Source: an uncultured Clostridia bacterium (lineage in GTDB: Bacteria; Bacillota; Clostridia; Oscillospirales; Oscillospiraceae). From it: a DNA stretch of 26,403 bases. The position numbers were made by a program, and so were the translations under genes. The stretch is taken from positions 1 to 26,403 of the forward strand of contig CALCRH010000002.1 of NCBI GenBank assembly GCA_937894515.1. Direction: 5' to 3'. The notes beneath the pieces were generated by a model. It saw nothing but the letters and a program-made list of their open reading frames with translations. It was not told where the DNA came from and did no database searches. Positions 23,163 through 26,403 of the stretch are shown here, piece after piece (the first letter of the stretch is position 1; every line of letters begins with the position of its first letter).

Positions 23163-24018
23163 CCATGTTGTCGATCATGGACAGAAGCTCTGCCTCAATA
23201 CACTTCGGCGCCATGGCCGCGCCCAGCTCCGCCTTGCCATGATGACTGAGCACCAGATGCTTCAGCGCATCGATCTTTTCCTCATCAGCACCCTCGCTGC
23301 GGCCAACGCGATCGATGATCTCGGAGCCGATCACCGCATGGCCCATCAGCTGACCCTTCTTGGAGTAGTCAGTAACCAACCCCTGCTCGGAACGGTCGAA
23401 CTCAATGATCTTTCCGATATCGTGCAAAAGGGCACCGGCCACCAGCAGGTCGCGGTTGATGATATGGAAACCCATGCTTTCATACTGGTCGCAGATCTTA
23501 TTCGCCAGCTGCATCATGCTGACAGTGTGCATCAGCAGCCCGCCCAGAAAAGCGTGGTGGACAGACATTGCCGCGGGACACACCCGCAGATAGTCCTTGA
23601 ACTCGAGGCACACGGAAAGGCAAATGTTATGATAGTCCACATCCTCAAACATTTCGTTGACAAAATAGTCGTTGAGGTACTTCATAGCGGCGTCCACATC
23701 GATAGGCGCAGTAGGTACCAGCGTAGACCAATCCACGCGGCCGCTCTCGGCCAATTCGATGTGGTACAGCTTAACCTGCTGGCGGCCATTGTAGGTCTCC
23801 ACGTCACCGGTGACATTTACCGCCTTACCGGTATCCGCTGCGGTGATGGCGCCGTCGTAATCGAACATGATGAAACTAATAGTGCCGTTGGTGTCCATCA
23901 GCGTGCCGCTGATATAGGGGTTGCCGTTGCAGGCAACCTTATTCTGGACGTTCTGCAGGATGTAGGTGCCGTGCATGCTACTGTTGACGGCGAGATTCTT
24001 CAGATAAATATGTTCCAT
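23155..24018 (-). CDS. OB-fold + HD-domain protein, YhaM-like (copy 2, short C-terminus)
   Basis: 287 residues; ATG at 24018 preceded by AAAGGAG. Same order as copy 1: OB-fold region (PYISGTLMDTNGTISFI, GKAVNVTGDVE) then HD domain with H164, H199-D200 in LLHDIGK, H227 and H259-H260. The two proteins align throughout, but this one stops at MIDNMDG, right after the final metal-ligand region, and lacks the roughly 45-residue tail of copy 1. The next gene begins at that very point, as if foreign DNA had replaced the tail. It lies 81 bp downstream of int2, the gap being filled by a 30-bp perfect palindrome. Confidence 0.85.
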   Translation of the reverse strand: MEHIYLKNLAVNSSMHGTYILQNVQNKVACNGNPYISGTLMDTNGTISFIMFDYDGAITAADTGKAVNVTGDVETYNGRQQVKLYHIELAESGRVDWSTLVPTAPIDVDAAMKYLNDYFVNEMFEDVDYHNICLSVCLEFKDYLRVCPAAMSVHHAFLGGLLMHTVSMMQLANKICDQYESMGFHIINRDLLVAGALLHDIGKIIEFDRSEQGLVTDYSKKGQLMGHAVIGSEIIDRVGRSEGADEEKIDALKHLVLSHHGKAELGAAMAPKCIEAELLSMIDNMDG

Positions 24019-24057
24019 GATAGAACTCCTTTCAAATAAAAATAGTCGGGAGGATTT

Positions 24058-24087
24058 CTCTGAGGGTTCACCGGTGAACCCTCAGAG
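24058..24087. promoter_or_regulatory. 30-bp perfect palindrome between int2 and the HD gene
   Basis: Each half is CTCTGAGGGTTCACC or its complement, with no central spacer. On the minus strand it lies just after the int2 stop, and a T-rich segment (ACTATTTTTATTTG) comes about 12 nt later. It may act as a leaky terminator, an mRNA processing hairpin or a protein-binding site. The int1/HD1 gap has no counterpart. Confidence 0.75.
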
Positions 24088-24099
24088 GTGCAAATGGTG

Positions 24100-25212
24100 T
24101 CAGGAGGCGCTGACGACATCTTCGGCCGCGTTCAGGACGGAAACGGCATCAGCCAAGGTGTCAAGACGGGTGTGGTCATAGACCATGGTCGTGCGCGTAT
24201 TGCTGTGGCCGACGAGACGGGCGATGCGATCCAACGCCACATTGCGGGCGTCCAAGCGGGTGACGTAGGTGTGCCGACAGCAGTGCGGTGACAGTAAACG
24301 TACGCTGCCGATCTCGCGCAAGGCACGATAATACTGTTTACGGAAGGTGCCGACGCTGTAGAGCAGACTATCGCGGCTGCTGCTCCAGATGAACGCCTTG
24401 CCGCCGTGGTTGCGGAGATAGAGGGCATACTGCCGGAAGTCTTCGGGGATAGGTACTACACGCTTGCTGCCCTTATTCTTGGTCGAGCCGAGAGTCGGAA
24501 TGCCGTTGACCATCTTGATCGCGTATTCAACGCTGACGAGAGAGCCGTCCTCGGCAATACTCTCGGGGCGCAGCGCCAGCAGCTCCTGCACACGTACGCC
24601 GGTGCCGATGAGGAAACAGATACTGTTTCCCATCAGGTCATCCTTGTGGTTCTTGATGATCTGCTCCACTTCCTCTTCGGTAAAGGCATCCTTCTTGCTT
24701 TCCTCGTCACCAGACTTGACTGCCTTTGCCTTACGGGCGGGGTTGAAACCGATCAGCATATTGGCCTCGGCGGCATCAAAAATCTGGATCAGCATGGCGC
24801 GGCACTTACTAATCATGGAATGGGAATAGTCCTTTGCCACCAGGGAGTCAAAGAAACCGTTGATATGGATGGGCAAGATCTTATCCAGCGGCGTATCCTT
24901 GAAGTAGTCCTTCAGGAGATTCAGCGTATACACGTAGCCGGCGTAGGTCGAAGCAGCTACCTGGCTTTCGTAGTCCTTGTACCAGGTATCCGCCCAATCG
25001 GAGAAGGTCATGGACTTATTGACCTGGACACCCTTGTCCTTGTTATTCTTATAGTCGCGGACAAGGTCAAGAACTTCCGTCTTGGTGTCGCCGGTGAGGG
25101 TCACCATCTTCTTTCGACCGTCATCTTTGTAACCATCCATAAAGGTACAGGCCCATCTGCCACTATTCAGTTTGCGGACATAGCCCTCGCCATTAGAGCG
25201 TTTCTTAGCCAT
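24100..25212 (-). CDS. Tyrosine recombinase / integrase (copy 2)
   Basis: 370 residues; ATG at 25212, preceded by the weak site AGGTGTGAATT. N-terminal arm-type region, core-binding domain and catalytic domain are intact: R207 in GTGVRVQE, H310 and R313 in HCCRHTYVT, H336 in LVGHSN, nucleophile Y345 in MVYDHT. It aligns with int1 from the first residue, about two thirds or more identical by eye. It begins only 9 bp after the stop of rplE, where rpsZ/rpsN would be expected, with no xis and no promoter of its own; if the junction is real it must be transcribed from the ribosomal operon. The first codons, ATGGCTAAGAAA (MAKK), are also the usual start of S14. Confidence 0.92.
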   Translation of the reverse strand: MAKKRSNGEGYVRKLNSGRWACTFMDGYKDDGRKKMVTLTGDTKTEVLDLVRDYKNNKDKGVQVNKSMTFSDWADTWYKDYESQVAASTYAGYVYTLNLLKDYFKDTPLDKILPIHINGFFDSLVAKDYSHSMISKCRAMLIQIFDAAEANMLIGFNPARKAKAVKSGDEESKKDAFTEEEVEQIIKNHKDDLMGNSICFLIGTGVRVQELLALRPESIAEDGSLVSVEYAIKMVNGIPTLGSTKNKGSKRVVPIPEDFRQYALYLRNHGGKAFIWSSSRDSLLYSVGTFRKQYYRALREIGSVRLLSPHCCRHTYVTRLDARNVALDRIARLVGHSNTRTTMVYDHTRLDTLADAVSVLNAAEDVVSAS

Positions 25213-25221
25213 AATTCACAC

Positions 25222-25761
25222 CTAACCTTTAAATGGCATTCCAAATGCCTTCAATAATGCTAAAGATTCTTCATTAGAATTTGCAGTAGTAACAAATATA
25301 ATATCCATACCACGAATCTTATAAACATTATCATATTCAATTTCAGGGAATATTAATTGTTCTTTAATACCTAATGTATAATTTCCACGTCCATCAAATG
25401 CTTTTGGTGATACACCTCTGAAATCACGTACTCTAGGAAGACAAATTGATACTAACTTGTCTAAGAAGTTAAACATATTTTCTCCTCTTAAAGTAACCTT
25501 ACATCCAATGCTTTGTCCTTCTCTTACTTTGAACCCAGCAATTGATTTTCTAGCTTTAGTTATTATAGGTTTTTGTCCAGAAATTACTTCAAGATCTTTG
25601 CAAGCTGCTTCAAGTAATTTTGAATTACCAGTAGCATCTCCAACACCCATATTAATAACAATTTTTTCTAACTTAGGAACTTCCATAACTGTTTCATAAT
25701 TATGTTTCTTAGTTAAACTTGGAATGATTTCATTTAAGTATCTTTCTTTTAAACGGTTCAT
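25222..25761 (-). CDS. rplE: 50S ribosomal protein L5
   Basis: 179 residues, the normal length of bacterial L5. Recognisable blocks are MNRLKERYLNEIIPSL, KIVINMGVGDA, ISGQKPIITKARKSIAGFK, GRGNYTLGIKEQLIFPEI and the ending LLKAFGMPFKG. L5 binds 5S rRNA and helps form the central protuberance of the large subunit. It is preceded by rplX in the conserved order rplN-rplX-rplE. The DNA is far more AT-rich than the rest of the window, with AAA, TTA, ATA and AGA codons favoured, so it comes from a different genomic background than positions 1-25,200. Confidence 0.97.
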   Translation of the reverse strand: MNRLKERYLNEIIPSLTKKHNYETVMEVPKLEKIVINMGVGDATGNSKLLEAACKDLEVISGQKPIITKARKSIAGFKVREGQSIGCKVTLRGENMFNFLDKLVSICLPRVRDFRGVSPKAFDGRGNYTLGIKEQLIFPEIEYDNVYKIRGMDIIFVTTANSNEESLALLKAFGMPFKG

Positions 25762-25780
25762 AAATCAAATCCTCCTTCTA

Positions 25781-26086
25781 CTAATCAATCTTCTCTGAAG
25801 ATTTCTTAGCTATTCTTACTTTTTTATCTTTTTCTATAGTATGTCCGATTCTAGTTCTTTTCTTAGTTTTAGGATCTATAATCATAACATTAGATGCATG
25901 GATTGGTGCTTCTACTTCAAGAATTCCACCAGTTTCTTGTCCATTTCCTTTTTTATGTTTTTTAACTATGTTACATCCTTCAACTATAACTCTATTTTCA
26001 TTTCTTAAGGTTTTTGTATTTTTACCTTCTTTTCCTTTACTAGATCCAGCAATTACTACAACTTTATCTCCAACTTTTAAGTTCAT
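25781..26086 (-). CDS. rplX: 50S ribosomal protein L24
   Basis: 101 residues; ATG at 26086 preceded by AGGAGG. The KOW motif is at the start (LKVGDKVVVIAGSSKGKEGK), followed by NRVIVEGCNIVKKHKK and EAPIHASNVMIIDPKTKKRTR, all typical of L24, an early assembly protein of the 50S subunit. It lies 19 bp before rplE, and its GGAGG overlaps the end of rplN. AT-rich like its neighbours. Confidence 0.97.
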   Translation of the reverse strand: MNLKVGDKVVVIAGSSKGKEGKNTKTLRNENRVIVEGCNIVKKHKKGNGQETGGILEVEAPIHASNVMIIDPKTKKRTRIGHTIEKDKKVRIAKKSSEKID

Positions 26087-26095
26087 AACAACCTC

Positions 26096-26403
26096 CTATA
26101 GTACTTCTTTAGCTAAAGAAACAATTTTCATGAAATCTTTATCACGAAGTTCTCTAGCTACTGGACCGAAAATACGAGTTCCAACAGGGCTCTTATCGTC
26201 CTTAATAATTACGCAAGCATTGTCATCAAATTTAATATAAGATCCATCTTCTCTTCTAAGACCAAATTTAGTTCTTACAATAACTGCTTTAACAACTTTA
26301 CTTTTAGCAACAGTTCCATTAGGTGTGGCATTTTTAATTGTACCAACAACTATGTCACCAATGTTTCCAGTTTTAACTTTGCTTCCACCAAGAACACGAA
26401 TAA
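26096..26403 (-). CDS. rplN: 50S ribosomal protein L14 (N-terminus outside window)
   Basis: About 102 C-terminal residues of the usual 122 are visible. IRVLGGSKVKTGNIGDIVVG and GTVAKSKVVKAVIVRTKFGL are conserved L14 blocks, and SPVGTRIFGPVARELRDKDF leads into the terminal IVSLAKEVL. It binds 23S rRNA at the subunit interface. First visible gene of the spc-type order rplN-rplX-rplE; it ends 9 bp before the rplX start codon. Confidence 0.97.
   Translation of the reverse strand, partial: IRVLGGSKVKTGNIGDIVVGTIKNATPNGTVAKSKVVKAVIVRTKFGLRREDGSYIKFDDNACVIIKDDKSPVGTRIFGPVARELRDKDFMKIVSLAKEVL

Overview
Organism and composition. Positions 1 to about 25,200 are a moderately GC-rich Firmicutes sequence (about half G+C where I counted; strong GGAGG-type ribosome binding sites, consensus -35/-10 promoters, several TTG starts). 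Gene content (a fructosamine operon, MATE and GPH transporters, Fic, GntR/UTRA regulators, tyrosine recombinases) suits a gut Clostridia/Oscillospiraceae genome. The last 1.2 kb (rplE, rplX, rplN) is clearly AT-rich: 18 of 60 bases are G/C at 25561-25620, against 30 of 60 at 24961-25020 in the adjacent integrase. The contig therefore either crosses a mobile-element boundary into a different genome or is chimeric.

Layout. 1-3255 (minus strand): an integrase operon, excisionase - tyrosine recombinase - OB/HD-domain nuclease-like protein - AAA+ ATPase (cut by the window edge). It is driven by a perfect consensus promoter and has a long leader containing an intrinsic terminator. 3300-5700: alpha/beta hydrolase, Fic protein and flavodoxin. 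6035-6816: an XRE-type regulator and a small partner. 6864-16604: two overlapping GntR/UTRA regulators, a PotABCD-like ABC transporter, then FrlB (deglycase), FrlC (epimerase), FrlD (kinase) and a MATE transporter. 16605-20520: a minus-strand block of a GPH symporter, an MFS protein and a nucleotidyltransferase, bounded by the full MATE gene and a diverged duplicate of its last 249 bp. 21030-21105: tRNA-Ala(GGC). 21384-25212: two small ORFs, then a second integrase / HD-protein module whose third gene is a recombinase-like protein lacking the catalytic residues. 25222-26403: AT-rich S10/spc-operon genes.

How the genes fit together. The central operon is a fructosamine (Amadori product) pathway. 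Import is probably by the ABC transporter. FrlD phosphorylates, FrlB cleaves the phosphorylated fructosamine to glucose 6-phosphate plus the amine or amino acid, and FrlC epimerises the alternative ketose form. Three copies of the motif AATTGGTATAA-C/T-TT, one before the regulator pair and two before the transporter, are the likely GntR operators. A strong intrinsic terminator splits the operon after frlB.

The most unusual part is the pair of paralogous integrase-HD modules in the same orientation on either side of the metabolic region. One has an attenuator-like leader. The other starts exactly where rpsZ/rpsN should follow rplE.
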